Source: Opitutaceae bacterium | GTDB lineage: Bacteria; Verrucomicrobiota; Verrucomicrobiia; Opitutales; Opitutaceae | DNA: 64,000 nucleotides | NCBI GenBank assembly: GCA_023269585.1 | Contig: JAHFTC010000003.1 | Span: 1-64,000 of the forward strand | Reading direction: 5' to 3' | Shown: positions 8,040 to 16,655 of the stretch, one piece after another | How positions within the stretch are numbered: position 1 is the stretch's first letter | How the letters are laid out: each line of letters begins with the position of its first letter | Position numbers and translations under genes: made by a program | Notes under the pieces: model-generated | The model's input: the letters and a program-made list of their open reading frames with translations, nothing else | Databases searched by the model: none | Told to the model about the DNA's origin: nothing

Positions 8040-9290
8040 ATGGCTGAACTCGTGGGCAATCTTCTCGTAGGGCAATCCGGTGGACCGACCGCGGTCATCA
8101 ACGCCAGCGTCGCCGGCGTCGTCAGCGAAGCCCTCAACCACTCCTGCATCGAGGAGATCTACGGCGGTCTCAACGGCGTGCTCGGCATCCTCAACGAGGA
8201 CTTCATCGACCTCGCCTCCGAGTCCCAGCAGACCATCCGCGGCCTGCGCTACACGCCCGGCGCCGCGCTGGGCACCTGCCGCTACAAGCTCAAGAAGCAG
8301 CAGGACTTCGAGCGCGTGATCGAGGTCTTCAAGGCGCACAACATCCGCTATTTCTTCTACGCGGGCGGCAACGACTCCCAGGACACGGCCGACAAGATCT
8401 CCAAGCTCGCCCAGCAGCAGGGCTGGGAGATGCGCGTGATCGGCGTGCCGAAGACGGTCGACAACGACCTCGTCTCCACGGACCACTGCCCGGGCTACGG
8501 CTCGGTCATCAAGTTCGTCTCCTCGATCATCCGCGAACTCGCCTGCGACCATGAGGCCATGGGCCAGGGCGACCTCGTCTCGATCGTCGAAGTCATGGGC
8601 CGCTCGGCCGGCTGGGTCGCCGCCGGCGCCTCGCTCGCCAAGCGCCGCGACCACCCGCACGATCCGCCGCACATCATCCTCCTGCCCGAGGTGCCGTTCG
8701 ACAACGACAAGTTCCTCGAGGACGTCCGCCGCGTGCTCAAGCGCGAGAAGTACTGCCTGGTCGTCGTGGGCGAAGGCCTCGTCGACAAGGACGGCAACTA
8801 CGTCTCGACCGCGACCGGCACCGACGCCTTTGGCCATGCCCAGCTCGGTGGCGCCGGCGACTTCCTCGCCAGTCTCGTCGACCAGGGCATCCCCGGCGTG
8901 AAGTCCCGCGTGGCCCGTTTCGGCCATGCCCAGCGCGCCGCCGCCCGTTCCGCCTCCAAGACGGACAGCGACGAGGCGTATTTGGCCGGCCAGGCCGCCG
9001 TGAAGGCCGCCGTCGCCGGCGAGACCGACAAGTGCGTGATCCTCGTCCGTGGCGACACCGACCAGTACTCCTGCGAGACGGCGCTCGTGCCGCTCTCCGA
9101 GATCGCCAACGGCGTGAAGCACCTCCCGAAGGAGTGGATCAACGAGGACGGCGTGAGCATGAACTTCCAGTTCGCCCGCTACGCGTTGCCGCTCATCCAG
9201 GGCGAGGTCGCGGTGCCGTTCGAGAACGGCCTGCCCGCCTTCGTCCGCCTTGAGAAGGTCGGCGTGGACAAGCTGCTCCCGGCCTACTAG
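8040..9290 (+). CDS. pfp: Pyrophosphate-type 6-phosphofructokinase (diphosphate-fructose-6-phosphate 1-phosphotransferase)
   Basis: A 416-residue cytoplasmic enzyme interconverting fructose 6-phosphate and fructose 1,6-bisphosphate. The nucleotide/phosphate loop reads GGNDS (about residues 109-113). The aspartate after N sits where ATP-dependent enzymes have a glycine and blocks ATP, a mark of PPi enzymes. PKTVDND (about 136-142) has the lysine typical of PPi use in place of the glycine of PGTIDND. MGRSAGWVA forms part of the sugar site. The N in GGNDS replaces the usual D and is seen in one PFP subgroup. The ATG at 8040 begins the conserved LLVGQSGGPT start. It is monocistronic, with a strong terminator at 9322. 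Reversible PPi-linked glycolysis suits a fermenter. Confidence 0.9.
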   Translation: MAELVGNLLVGQSGGPTAVINASVAGVVSEALNHSCIEEIYGGLNGVLGILNEDFIDLASESQQTIRGLRYTPGAALGTCRYKLKKQQDFERVIEVFKAHNIRYFFYAGGNDSQDTADKISKLAQQQGWEMRVIGVPKTVDNDLVSTDHCPGYGSVIKFVSSIIRELACDHEAMGQGDLVSIVEVMGRSAGWVAAGASLAKRRDHPHDPPHIILLPEVPFDNDKFLEDVRRVLKREKYCLVVVGEGLVDKDGNYVSTATGTDAFGHAQLGGAGDFLASLVDQGIPGVKSRVARFGHAQRAAARSASKTDSDEAYLAGQAAVKAAVAGETDKCVILVRGDTDQYSCETALVPLSEIANGVKHLPKEWINEDGVSMNFQFARYALPLIQGEVAVPFENGLPAFVRLEKVGVDKLLPAY

Positions 9291-9321
9291 ATCTGAGCGA
9301 AAGCCAACTCCGTTTTCTCCA

Positions 9322-9351
9322 GGCGCGGCCCGCAACGGCCGCGCCTTTTTC
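9322..9351 (+). terminator. Intrinsic terminator of pfp
   Basis: A perfect 10-bp GC-rich stem (aggcgcggcc with ggccgcgcct), a 6-base loop and a run of five T, starting 32 bases after the pfp stop. Confidence 0.9.
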
Positions 9352-9609
9352 GTGGGTGCGGCCGTTGCGGGCCGCGCCGTGATGAGGCAGCCCCCACCGC
9401 AAAACGCGTTTTGCCCCGGACGGGAAGAAGCAGATGCTGTTTCTTGAGCGACGAGCGACGAGGGACGAGCGCCCAACCGATTGGGAACGGGCGATAGCCT
9501 GAGGGCCTTCGCGATCCGCCGCCGGAAGTCCGGCACTCGACGTGCGTCCCTTGTTGCTCGACGGAGTGGCCATAGCGGAAGCCGGCGCCGCTGACGCCTA
9601 CGAGTGAAA

Positions 9610-9651
9610 CCGTACATTTTCGTGATGCGATCGTATCACGAAAATGTACGG
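9610..9651. repeat. Hairpin element, family H, copy 1
   Basis: Perfect 17-base arms (ccgtacattttcgtgat and its complement) flank the 8-base centre gcgatcgt. It closely resembles the element at 56733-56784 in arm sequence, geometry and centre, and more loosely the three at 54047-54242. It lies far from any stop codon and has no T run, so it is not a simple terminator. Confidence 0.8.
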
Positions 9652-9890
9652 CGCCGGAGGGGAGGTAGGGGCGCTGCGGCTGGGTCGCCGGGCGGGTGTG
9701 GCGCCGGCCTCCGGGCCGGCGGTCGGAGCTGGGGTGGCGCCGTGAACCGTGCGTCGTTCTGCGGTCCGGCAAAGCGCGCCCCGCGCGGGGTGGGTGCGCT
9801 TCGTAACCGCATTGTCAAAAACCCGTGAAGTCCGGCCGGCGACGTGGTCCGGGATGGGCGTCGGGGTTGGTTCACTGCAATTTTACGCCC

Positions 9891-11909
9891 ATGTCAGCCG
9901 CTTTCCCCACGCCGGTTGCCGCCACCCCCGTCTCCCCCGCCGCCCACCGCGTCGCGGCCGAAGGTCCGGCCTGCCCCGAACTGCTGCGCGCCCTGCGCGA
10001 GGCGCCCCGGCTTTCCCTCTACGCCGCGAACCCGGGGCGCGCCCTCGGCCTTTTCCCCGGGTTCGAGCCCGCTGTGCTGGTCGATCGGATGCAGGCGCTG
10101 CTCGACGCACCGCCCCCGGCGCTGTGGGCGTTCGCGCCGGAGCTGCCGCCGACCGCGGAGCAACTGCAGCGCGCCGGGCAGGCGGTCGACGATCCGGCCG
10201 ACCGGGCGGTCGCGGACCTGTTCTGGTTCTGGTCCATTTCGTACCCACAAAGCAAATCCGACCCGGCCCTCGCCGCGCTCGCCGCCGGCGATCCGGAGGC
10301 GGCCTACGGGCACTGGCGCGCGGCGGAGGGTTCCGCCGTGGCCGAGCACAACATGGCGGTTCTGTTCCACCAGGCGGCCCTGGCGCGCGAGCTGGAGGGT
10401 GGTGCGCTCGACGAGGAGGCGCGCGCCTGGTGGGGCGCCGCGGTCGAGCATTGGCTTGCCGCGCTGGCGCACGACGACTTCTGGCGGCGGTGCACCGGAC
10501 GGTGGGTCGCGCTCGGCCTCGGCGACGGGACCGGCTGCCCGGCGTTCGCGGGGCGCGTGGAGCTCGCCCGGAGCCTGGCCGCGGTCGCGTTGCTGGCCGC
10601 GCTTGAACGCGCCCATCGCGGCGAGTTCACCGAGGCGCGGTGGCTGCGCCTGCAGGCGGGCCGCCTCTGCCCCGACGCGGCGGCGCTCGAACGCGCCGCG
10701 GTCCCGGTGCTTGAAGACGAGCGGCGCCGCGCGGATGAGCTGGTGCTCGCCGCCGAGGAGAGGCTGACCGGCGACGACACGCCCTGCCTGCCGCACCTGG
10801 CGGATTTCTTCCGGCAACTGGCGCTACGTTGGCGGGTCATCGAGGCGGTGGCCGGACCGGAGGCGGCGTTGCTGCGGCGCATCGGCGACCGGGCGATCGA
10901 GGGGGGGCTGGCCGGGATGGCGGAGCACGTGCGCCGTGGCGGCAACGAGAGCGATACGCTCCCCTGGTTGCTGCACCTCGCCTCGTGGCCGGCGGGCGCC
11001 CAGCAACGGCGCCGGATCGCCGAGGCCGACCGGGCGGCGACCGAGCGGCTGGCGGCGGCGCTGGTTGCGGCGGGTGATGGACCTTTGAGTACGCATGAGG
11101 CGGTCCTGCGGCTTTGCACGGAGGTGCTGGTGCCGGCGATCGAGCAGTTTGCGTGGGATGCGCCGGTGCAGGCCGCCTACCGGCAGCGCGTGGTCCAGCG
11201 GCTGCGGGATCTGGCGCGCACGGCGTGGCGCGCGCTCGGCGAGTTCGAGGTGTCGGCCCAGGCGTGCGTGCTGGCCGCGGAACTCCTCGACGAGGAGTCG
11301 AGCACGCTCGTCGTGCGGGAGCGGCGCCAGATGTGGCAGCAGTTCCAGCGCGCGCAGAACGGAGCCCTTTCCCTGGAGTACGGCGGCACGAAGCTCGAGA
11401 TCGACTCGCGCCGGATCTGCTGCGACGGGCGCGAGTGGCCCGTGGCGGCGCTCAACGGCCTGCGCTTCGGCGTGAACGAAGGCCTGGGCGGGCAGGGACC
11501 GCAGGTCGCCTGGTACGCCGGCCGCGATGGGGTGGTGCTGGATGCGCTCCTGTGGTTCGATCCGGCGAACGACGGCTTGGAACGCTACCGCCAGATCGTC
11601 GAGGCGCTCGATGCGTGCGTCGTGCCCGAATTGGTGAACCGGATCGTGGAACGGGTGCGCGAGGGGCAATCGGTGGTCTTCGGGCCGTCCGCCCTGCGGC
11701 CGGACGGGTTCGTCTTCCAGCGGCGCCCCGGCCTGCCCGCCTCGGATCTCTCGGTCCCCTACGCGCAGGTGACCCAGCAGGTCGACGGCGGGGTGCTGAC
11801 GATCGGCCGCGCGGATGACCCGGCGACCGAGATGCGCTGCACGCTCGCGGGCACGTGGAACGCGGTCGCGATGCCCGAGGTCCTCGCGCGCCTCGCGGAG
11901 CAGGAATAG
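9891..11909 (+). CDS. Unrecognised 672-residue cytoplasmic protein
   Basis: No family recognised. The ATG at 9891 is preferred to an in-frame start at 9825 because the extra residues are low-quality, repeat-like sequence. There is no signal peptide or membrane segment. Residues 20-560 are Ala/Leu-rich helices with Trp-rich spots (VADLFWFWSISYP near residue 112) and look like a helical repeat scaffold. The phrase LFWFW also occurs in some J-domain-associated bacterial proteins. The last ~170 residues are beta-rich and appear as two similar small domains (LEYGGTKLEIDSRRICCDG; FVFQRRPGLPASDLSVPYA), possibly PH-like. It is expressed alone. A regulatory or assembly role is possible, but no function is claimed. 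Confidence 0.7.
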   Translation: MSAAFPTPVAATPVSPAAHRVAAEGPACPELLRALREAPRLSLYAANPGRALGLFPGFEPAVLVDRMQALLDAPPPALWAFAPELPPTAEQLQRAGQAVDDPADRAVADLFWFWSISYPQSKSDPALAALAAGDPEAAYGHWRAAEGSAVAEHNMAVLFHQAALARELEGGALDEEARAWWGAAVEHWLAALAHDDFWRRCTGRWVALGLGDGTGCPAFAGRVELARSLAAVALLAALERAHRGEFTEARWLRLQAGRLCPDAAALERAAVPVLEDERRRADELVLAAEERLTGDDTPCLPHLADFFRQLALRWRVIEAVAGPEAALLRRIGDRAIEGGLAGMAEHVRRGGNESDTLPWLLHLASWPAGAQQRRRIAEADRAATERLAAALVAAGDGPLSTHEAVLRLCTEVLVPAIEQFAWDAPVQAAYRQRVVQRLRDLARTAWRALGEFEVSAQACVLAAELLDEESSTLVVRERRQMWQQFQRAQNGALSLEYGGTKLEIDSRRICCDGREWPVAALNGLRFGVNEGLGGQGPQVAWYAGRDGVVLDALLWFDPANDGLERYRQIVEALDACVVPELVNRIVERVREGQSVVFGPSALRPDGFVFQRRPGLPASDLSVPYAQVTQQVDGGVLTIGRADDPATEMRCTLAGTWNAVAMPEVLARLAEQE

Positions 11910-11958
11910 GCCGGCGCGCACAGGTGCGCCTTGGGCTCCGGCGGCGCGGCGGGCGGAG

Positions 11959-11981
11959 CATGTCAACCAATAGTTGACATG
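11959..11981. promoter_or_regulatory. Candidate operator: inverted repeat catgtcaac-N5-gttgacatg
   Basis: A perfect 9-bp inverted repeat with a 5-base centre, 120 bases upstream of the OsmC gene and AT-richer than its surroundings. The right arm contains TTGACAT, which matches a -35 hexamer, so a dimeric repressor bound here could block transcription. No factor can be named. Confidence 0.45.
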
Positions 11982-12100
11982 ACTTCTCGGCATCGCGCGC
12001 GGGAAGAGGGCTCCTCCGGCGGTGTGCCGGCTGTGGCGTTCAGCGACGGGCAGCGCACTTCCGCGTTGCGGGGGCCGCGGCGGAGCGGTTCGCTGCCGGC

Positions 12101-12508
12101 ATGGTCAAGATCACCGCGGTTTATGAAGGCGATCTCCACACAGTGGCGACGCATGGCCCTTCGGGGCAGACGCTCGCGACCGACGCCCCGGTCGACAACC
12201 AGGGGCGCGGCGAGACGTTCTCGCCCACCGACCTCGTCGCCACGGCGCTCGGCTCCTGCATGCTCACGATCATGGGCATGGCGGCGCGCCGGCTCGGGCT
12301 TGAGCTGAAGGGCGCGCGCGTCGAAGTGACGAAGGACATGACGCCGCCGCCGCGGCGCATCGCCAAGCTCACCACCGAGATCTGGCTTCCGCTGCCGCGC
12401 AGCGCCGATCCGGAGGGCCAGCTCGAGCGCGCCGCGCTCACGTGCCCCGTGCACCGCAGCCTGCTCGCCGAGATCGAGAAGCCGGTGGTGTTCCACTGGC
12501 AGGAGTGA
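12101..12508 (+). CDS. OsmC/Ohr family peroxiredoxin-like protein
   Basis: A 135-residue protein of the OsmC fold, whose members reduce organic hydroperoxides with a pair of cysteines. Both are present: Cys53 in the helix LGSCMLT and Cys115 in TCPVHRS. The conserved opening (VYEGDLHTVATHGPSG, then FSPTDLVATALGSC) matches the OsmC subgroup; the glutamate/arginine pattern of Ohr is less clear. The ATG at 12101 begins directly at the first strand. It is probably transcribed alone or with the serine hydrolase 100 bp downstream. A candidate operator lies at 11959. Confidence 0.88.
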   Translation: MVKITAVYEGDLHTVATHGPSGQTLATDAPVDNQGRGETFSPTDLVATALGSCMLTIMGMAARRLGLELKGARVEVTKDMTPPPRRIAKLTTEIWLPLPRSADPEGQLERAALTCPVHRSLLAEIEKPVVFHWQE

Positions 12509-12608
12509 TCGCGCGCAGCGCGCGATGCTGACGCGGCCGAGGATTCGAGCGGGGCGGCGAGTTTTGGTTCATGCGAAACCTTGGCCGGGTTCGTGCGTTC
12601 AAGCGGGC

Positions 12609-13871
12609 ATGCGCTTGTTTCTGCTCGTTTGGCTCGGCTTGGTATCAGCGGTGGGCTCGCCCGCGCAGACTCCCGCCTACGACTTCTCGGCGGCGCGGGA
12701 CCAGCTCGCCGGCAACCTCGATCTCTACGGCCCCGGCGTCTGCGCGCTCGTCGAGCTGCGCGGCACACCGTTGTTCTCCTACCAGTCCGGGCTGATCGGG
12801 CCCGACACCAAGGTCGGCATCGCCTCATGCTCGAAATGGCTCTCGGGCGCGATCGTGCTCATCCTCGCCGAGCGCGGCACCTTCAACCTTGAGGACCCCA
12901 TCGGGCTTCATCTGCCGGAGTTCGAGGCGGCCGGGAAGGGGGCACCGACGATTCGTCAGTGCTTTGCGATGACGTCGGGCTTCTTTCTCGGCAATCCGGA
13001 CTACGAGATCGACCGCACGCTCACGTTGGCGGAGTCGGTCGACCGGATCGCCGCGAACACGCCGATCGTCTTCCCGCCCGGCACGCAGTTCGCTTACGAC
13101 GGCGACGGGATGCAGATCGTCGGGCGCATCTGCGAAGTGGTGACGGGCAAGTCGTGGGCCACCCTGGCGGACGAGCTGTTGTTCGGCCCGCTGGGCATGA
13201 CCTCGGCCAGCTATGATCTCTTCGATTCGAATCCCGCGATCGCGGGCGGCGTGCGTTGCACGGCGAATGATTACCTGAAGTTTCTCCGGATGCTGCTGCG
13301 CAACGGCATCGCGCCCGACGGCACCATCGTCATGAGCAGCCGCTCGGTGGAGGTCTTTTTCGCGAACCAGACCTGGGGCCTGCCCGAGTACGCGAGTCCG
13401 TGGCCGCCGAGCGCGTCCAACGTCTACGGTCATCGCGGCGACTACGGCCTGGGCGCGTGGATTCTCGCGCAGCCGAGTGCCGAGGCGCCCGTCGAGGAGG
13501 TGTGCAGCCCGGGCGCGTTCGGCAGTTTTCCGTGGGTGGACCGGAAGCGCGGCGTCTGCGGGATCGTGTTCACGTTGAAGCTCAACACCGCGCCCGGGTT
13601 CTCCGCCACGCAGGACAACAACCTCCACGTGCTGGCACTGCTGCGGGCGGAGCTCGATGCGAAGGGCCTGCCCGCGCCCGGTCCCGAGGGCGCGCTCACG
13701 CTCACGCCCGCGGCGAACGGTTATCTGCGGCTCGACTGGAGTGGTGGCGAGTTGTTGGAGACGTCGACCGACTTGGTGAACTGGCGCGCGTGGCCTTTCG
13801 TGAGTTCGCCCTTCGCCGAGAATCCCGCGCAGGGCGGCGCGGCGAGCGGTTTCTACCGGTTGCGGCGGTAG
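12609..13871 (+). CDS. Exported beta-lactamase/transpeptidase-fold serine hydrolase
   Basis: A 420-residue protein with a signal peptide (residues 1-20, ending VGSPAQ). The ATG at 12609 places that signal at the N-terminus. It has the class C/penicillin-binding fold: the nucleophile motif SCSK (Ser73, Lys76), a long helical middle part with PLGMTSA, and HRG in place of KTG (YGHRGDYGLG). The second motif, usually YSN, reads YDG (in FAYDGDGMQ), so the usual Asn is missing. The last ~50 residues (LRLDWSGGELLETSTDLVNW, ending FYRLRR) resemble a short C-terminal module common on verrucomicrobial exported proteins. Substrate unknown; esterase or D-aminopeptidase activity is as likely as beta-lactam hydrolysis. 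Confidence 0.82.
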   Translation: MRLFLLVWLGLVSAVGSPAQTPAYDFSAARDQLAGNLDLYGPGVCALVELRGTPLFSYQSGLIGPDTKVGIASCSKWLSGAIVLILAERGTFNLEDPIGLHLPEFEAAGKGAPTIRQCFAMTSGFFLGNPDYEIDRTLTLAESVDRIAANTPIVFPPGTQFAYDGDGMQIVGRICEVVTGKSWATLADELLFGPLGMTSASYDLFDSNPAIAGGVRCTANDYLKFLRMLLRNGIAPDGTIVMSSRSVEVFFANQTWGLPEYASPWPPSASNVYGHRGDYGLGAWILAQPSAEAPVEEVCSPGAFGSFPWVDRKRGVCGIVFTLKLNTAPGFSATQDNNLHVLALLRAELDAKGLPAPGPEGALTLTPAANGYLRLDWSGGELLETSTDLVNWRAWPFVSSPFAENPAQGGAASGFYRLRR

Positions 13872-14111
13872 GCGGGGGGACGGGCATCGTGCCTCGACCG
13901 GTATCGCGAAACCGGGACGGGCGGCCGGAACCCCTGGGCGCGTTGACGCGTGCATCGAGAGCCCGCCGGGCGCCCGCGACGGCACCGCCCCCGCGTTCGG
14001 TCCGCGGGCGAAGGGGGCGTGGCATCGAGGTTCCCGCCGGCGCGCCGCCGCCCGAAAGGCTCGCGCCCCACGGCACAACCTGCTCGGCTCGCGGTCTCCC
14101 TTCCGCTCGCG

Positions 14112-14975
14112 ATGAAACGTCTCCTTCCTCTTCTGCTCGCTCTCGTCGCCCTCCTCGCACCCGTCACCGGTTCCGCCGCCGGCGGCACCAGCGAGACGAT
14201 GTCGGAGCGCGAACTCAAACGCATCGTCCAGCGCGAGCGCACCATCCTCGCGGCTGCGCAGGCCGCCGGCGACCAGCTCGACCGCAGCAGCACCGAGATG
14301 CAGCTCAGCGAGATCGTGCGCGAGTACGAGGCGCTGCTCCGCCGGGATCCCCAGCTCGTCACCGCCTACATCGCGTACGGCCTCTTCCTCAACACCACCG
14401 GCCACCCGCGGCGCTCCTACGCGATCTTCAAGAAGGCCGCGGCCCTCGCCCCCGACCATCCCGTCATCCAGAACCAGATCGGCAACCACCACGCCGAGGA
14501 GGGTGAATACAAGGAGGCCGCGGCCTGCTACGAGGCGGCCGTCCGCCTCGCGCCCAAGGAACCACTTTACCACTACCAGCTCGGTTCGCTCCTCTACGAG
14601 TACCGCGACTTCTTCGTCGACAGCAAGGTCCACACCCGCGACGCCCTCCTGCGCCGCAGCGCCGACGCCTTCGCCCGGGCCGCCGAGCTCGCCCCCGACA
14701 ACATCGCCTACGCCTACCGCCACGCCGAGAGCTTCTACGATCTCCCCGAGCCCGACTGGGCCGCCGCCCTCGCGGTCTGGAAGTCCATCGCGCAGCGCGC
14801 CAAGGCCGGTGTCGAACTCCAGACCACCCAGCTCCACCAGGCCAACATCCTCATCCAGCTCGGCCGCGCCGACGAGGCCCGCGCCCTCCTCGAGCAGATC
14901 AGCGAGGCCCCGCTTCAGGCCAACAAGCAAAAGTTGGTTGATCAGCTCCCCGGAACTCCCGAGAAAGCGCCCTGA
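14112..14975 (+). CDS. Exported TPR protein
   Basis: A 287-residue protein with a signal peptide (residues 1-22, VALLAPVTGSAA) and tetratricopeptide repeats. The clearest are PQLVTAYIAYGLFLNTTGHP, HPVIQNQIGNHHAEEGEY and an Asn/Ala-rich pair further on, with a last repeat in ADEARALLEQIS. TPRs bind partner proteins, so this is probably a periplasmic scaffold. Its TGA shares one base with the ATG of the site-2 protease gene, so the two are translationally coupled and may act together, for example by presenting a substrate to the protease. That functional link is inference. Confidence 0.85.
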   Translation: MKRLLPLLLALVALLAPVTGSAAGGTSETMSERELKRIVQRERTILAAAQAAGDQLDRSSTEMQLSEIVREYEALLRRDPQLVTAYIAYGLFLNTTGHPRRSYAIFKKAAALAPDHPVIQNQIGNHHAEEGEYKEAAACYEAAVRLAPKEPLYHYQLGSLLYEYRDFFVDSKVHTRDALLRRSADAFARAAELAPDNIAYAYRHAESFYDLPEPDWAAALAVWKSIAQRAKAGVELQTTQLHQANILIQLGRADEARALLEQISEAPLQANKQKLVDQLPGTPEKAP

Positions 14976-15613
14976 TGGATCTCCGCGACGGCCTTCTCTT
15001 CTTCCTCGTCCTCGTCAGCAGCCTCTGCGTGCACGAGTGGGCGCACGCCTGGATGGCCGATAAGCTCGGCGACCCCACGCCGCACAACGAAGGCCGCCTG
15101 ACGCTCAATCCGGTCCCGCACATCGACCTCCTCGGCACGATCATCTTCCCGCTCCTGTGCATCTTCGCCTTCGGCGGCGGCTTCTTCCTCGGCTGGGCCA
15201 AACCGGTCTCCGTCAACCCCGGCTATTTCAAGCATCCGGTCCGTGACGACACGCTCGTGACCGCCGCCGGCCCGTTGGCCAATCTCGCGCTCACGCTGCT
15301 GTCCGCCCTCATCGGGGCGGTCACCGTCCGCTTCCTGCCGCAGACGGCCGAGCTCGTGCACCACGTGATCCTGATCAACGCCTGGCTCTTCGTCTTCAAC
15401 ATGCTGCCGGTGCCACCGCTCGACGGCGGGCGTATCCTCCGTCACATCGTGGGCATGTCCTGGGAGACGTTCGCCCGCATCTCGCAATGGAGCATGCTCG
15501 TGCTCATCGCCGCCTTCTACCTGGTGCCGCAGATCAATTACATCTTCGCGGTCGCGATCGGCATCACCGCGGCGCCGGCGGAGCTGTTGTTCCGGTTGCT
15601 CGGGGCGCGCTGA
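14975..15613 (+). CDS. Site-2 protease family (M50) intramembrane metallopeptidase
   Basis: A 212-residue polytopic membrane protein. The zinc site HEWAH (His20, Glu21, His24) lies in the first membrane segment, and the third ligand is in NMLPVPPLDGGRI (NPxPPLDGGR type). There are five or six hydrophobic segments and no PDZ domain, which places it in the short YwhC/Rip3-like subgroup. Members cut membrane-embedded regulators or are housekeeping proteases. The start overlaps the stop of the TPR gene by one base. All catalytic residues are present. Confidence 0.9.
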   Translation: MDLRDGLLFFLVLVSSLCVHEWAHAWMADKLGDPTPHNEGRLTLNPVPHIDLLGTIIFPLLCIFAFGGGFFLGWAKPVSVNPGYFKHPVRDDTLVTAAGPLANLALTLLSALIGAVTVRFLPQTAELVHHVILINAWLFVFNMLPVPPLDGGRILRHIVGMSWETFARISQWSMLVLIAAFYLVPQINYIFAVAIGITAAPAELLFRLLGAR

Positions 15614-15660
15614 GCGATTTGCCTTCCGCTGTAGCCGGGGGCGACGACCCCGGACAAGGG

Positions 15661-15686
15661 AGCCGGCCTCACCGCGGCCGGCTACA
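15661..15686. repeat. Short hairpin repeat agccggcct...ggccggctaca
   Basis: A 26-base block with GCCGG arms that recurs nearly identically at 36489-36514, downstream of hydA. Here it lies between the site-2 protease and nitroreductase genes. It is one of several small mobile-looking hairpins in the window. Confidence 0.6.
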
Positions 15687-15777
15687 CCTTCTCCGAGTCC
15701 ACTCGAGGCCGTACGCGGCGGTCGGGGTCTGCCGCTTGCGCCCGCGCCGTTCGCGGGCACGTTGCCGGCCCTCTGCG

Positions 15778-16428
15778 ATGAATACCATTACTACCGACCA
15801 GCTCCTCGCCTCGCTCAACTGGCGCTACGCCACCAAGGTCTTCGATCCCGCGCGCAAGATCTCCGCGGCCACCTGGGTCGCCCTCGAGGACGCCCTCGTG
15901 CTCGCCCCCTCGTCCTTCGGCCTCCAGCCCTACCGCTTCCTCGTCGTGCGCGACACCGCGCTGCGGGCCAAGCTCCGCCCGCACTCCTGGGACCAGTCGC
16001 AGGTGACCGACGCCTCGCACTTCGTCGTCTTCCTTGCGCGCACCGAGATCGTCGCCGGCGACATCGCGCACCTCATCGACCGCATCGCCGAGGTGCGCGG
16101 CCAGCCCGCCACCGCCCTCGCCGGCTACCGCCAGGTGATGGAAGGCAGCCTGCTCAACGAGGCGCGCAAGCCGCACCTCCACGACTGGGCCTCGCGCCAA
16201 GCCTACATCGCCATGGGCCAGCTCATGACCGCCGCGGCGGTGCTCGGGATCGACACCTGCCCGATGGAAGGCTTCGACCCGTCCAAGTACGACGAGCTCC
16301 TCGGCGTCCGGAAAGAAGGTTACGCCACGATCGCGGCCGTCGCGCTCGGCTACCGCGCGGAGAGCGACAAATACGCCTCGCTTCCGAAGGTCCGCTTCCC
16401 GAAGGCCGAGCTGATCAAGACGGTCTAG
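15778..16428 (+). CDS. Nitroreductase family NAD(P)H-dependent FMN oxidoreductase
   Basis: A 216-residue enzyme of the NfsB/Frm2-like nitroreductase fold. Supporting sequence includes LNWRYATKVFDP at the FMN phosphate site, APSSFGLQPYRFLVV, and the C-terminal GYRAESDKYASLPKVRFP, whose YASLPKVR is a signature of NfsB-type enzymes. Such enzymes reduce quinones, nitroaromatics or flavins with two electrons from NAD(P)H. The ATG at 15778 begins at the conserved first helix. It stands alone, with no operon partner on either side. Confidence 0.88.
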   Translation: MNTITTDQLLASLNWRYATKVFDPARKISAATWVALEDALVLAPSSFGLQPYRFLVVRDTALRAKLRPHSWDQSQVTDASHFVVFLARTEIVAGDIAHLIDRIAEVRGQPATALAGYRQVMEGSLLNEARKPHLHDWASRQAYIAMGQLMTAAAVLGIDTCPMEGFDPSKYDELLGVRKEGYATIAAVALGYRAESDKYASLPKVRFPKAELIKTV

Positions 16429-16539
16429 CCCGAACAATTCACACCTCCTCTGCCGGCAGGGCGCACGCGAGGCCCTGTTGAGCGCCGCGAATGGCACCCC
16501 GGGTGTTCGGGCTAGAAAGCAAAACTGCGGCGGTTTTGC
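16426..16539. repeat. Two nested inverted repeats after the nitroreductase gene
   Basis: tagcccgaaca (16426-16436, starting at the stop codon) pairs exactly with tgttcgggcta (16504-16514). A second hairpin, gcaaaac/gttttgc (16519-16539), follows. With no T run, a role as a bidirectional terminator between the converging genes is possible but unproven. Confidence 0.5.
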
Positions 16540-16655
16540 CCGAATTTGACCAAAGCAAACGGAGGAGCCCTCGACCGCTTGGGCCAATCGGGCCCACCCG
16601 CAAGCGTCAGGCGCTCATGCGAGGCTCGATCGTCGCACTCCGCAGTCCGCAGTTC

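Larger units (their letters stand above)
9291..9890. other. 600-bp gene-free stretch rich in palindromes
   Basis: It holds the pfp terminator, a perfect 16-bp palindrome (9399-9414, gcaaaacgcgttttgc), a degenerate gcgacgagc repeat (about 9448-9470) and the 42-bp hairpin element at 9610-9651. No credible gene or RNA was recognised. The promoter of the gene at 9891 should be within its right end, but no consensus stands out. Confidence 0.5.

Noticed and set aside
12825-14930. A 701-codon minus-strand open frame
   Set aside because: It is antisense to the serine hydrolase and TPR genes and has no domain or start site; the plus-strand proteins have signal peptides and motifs.
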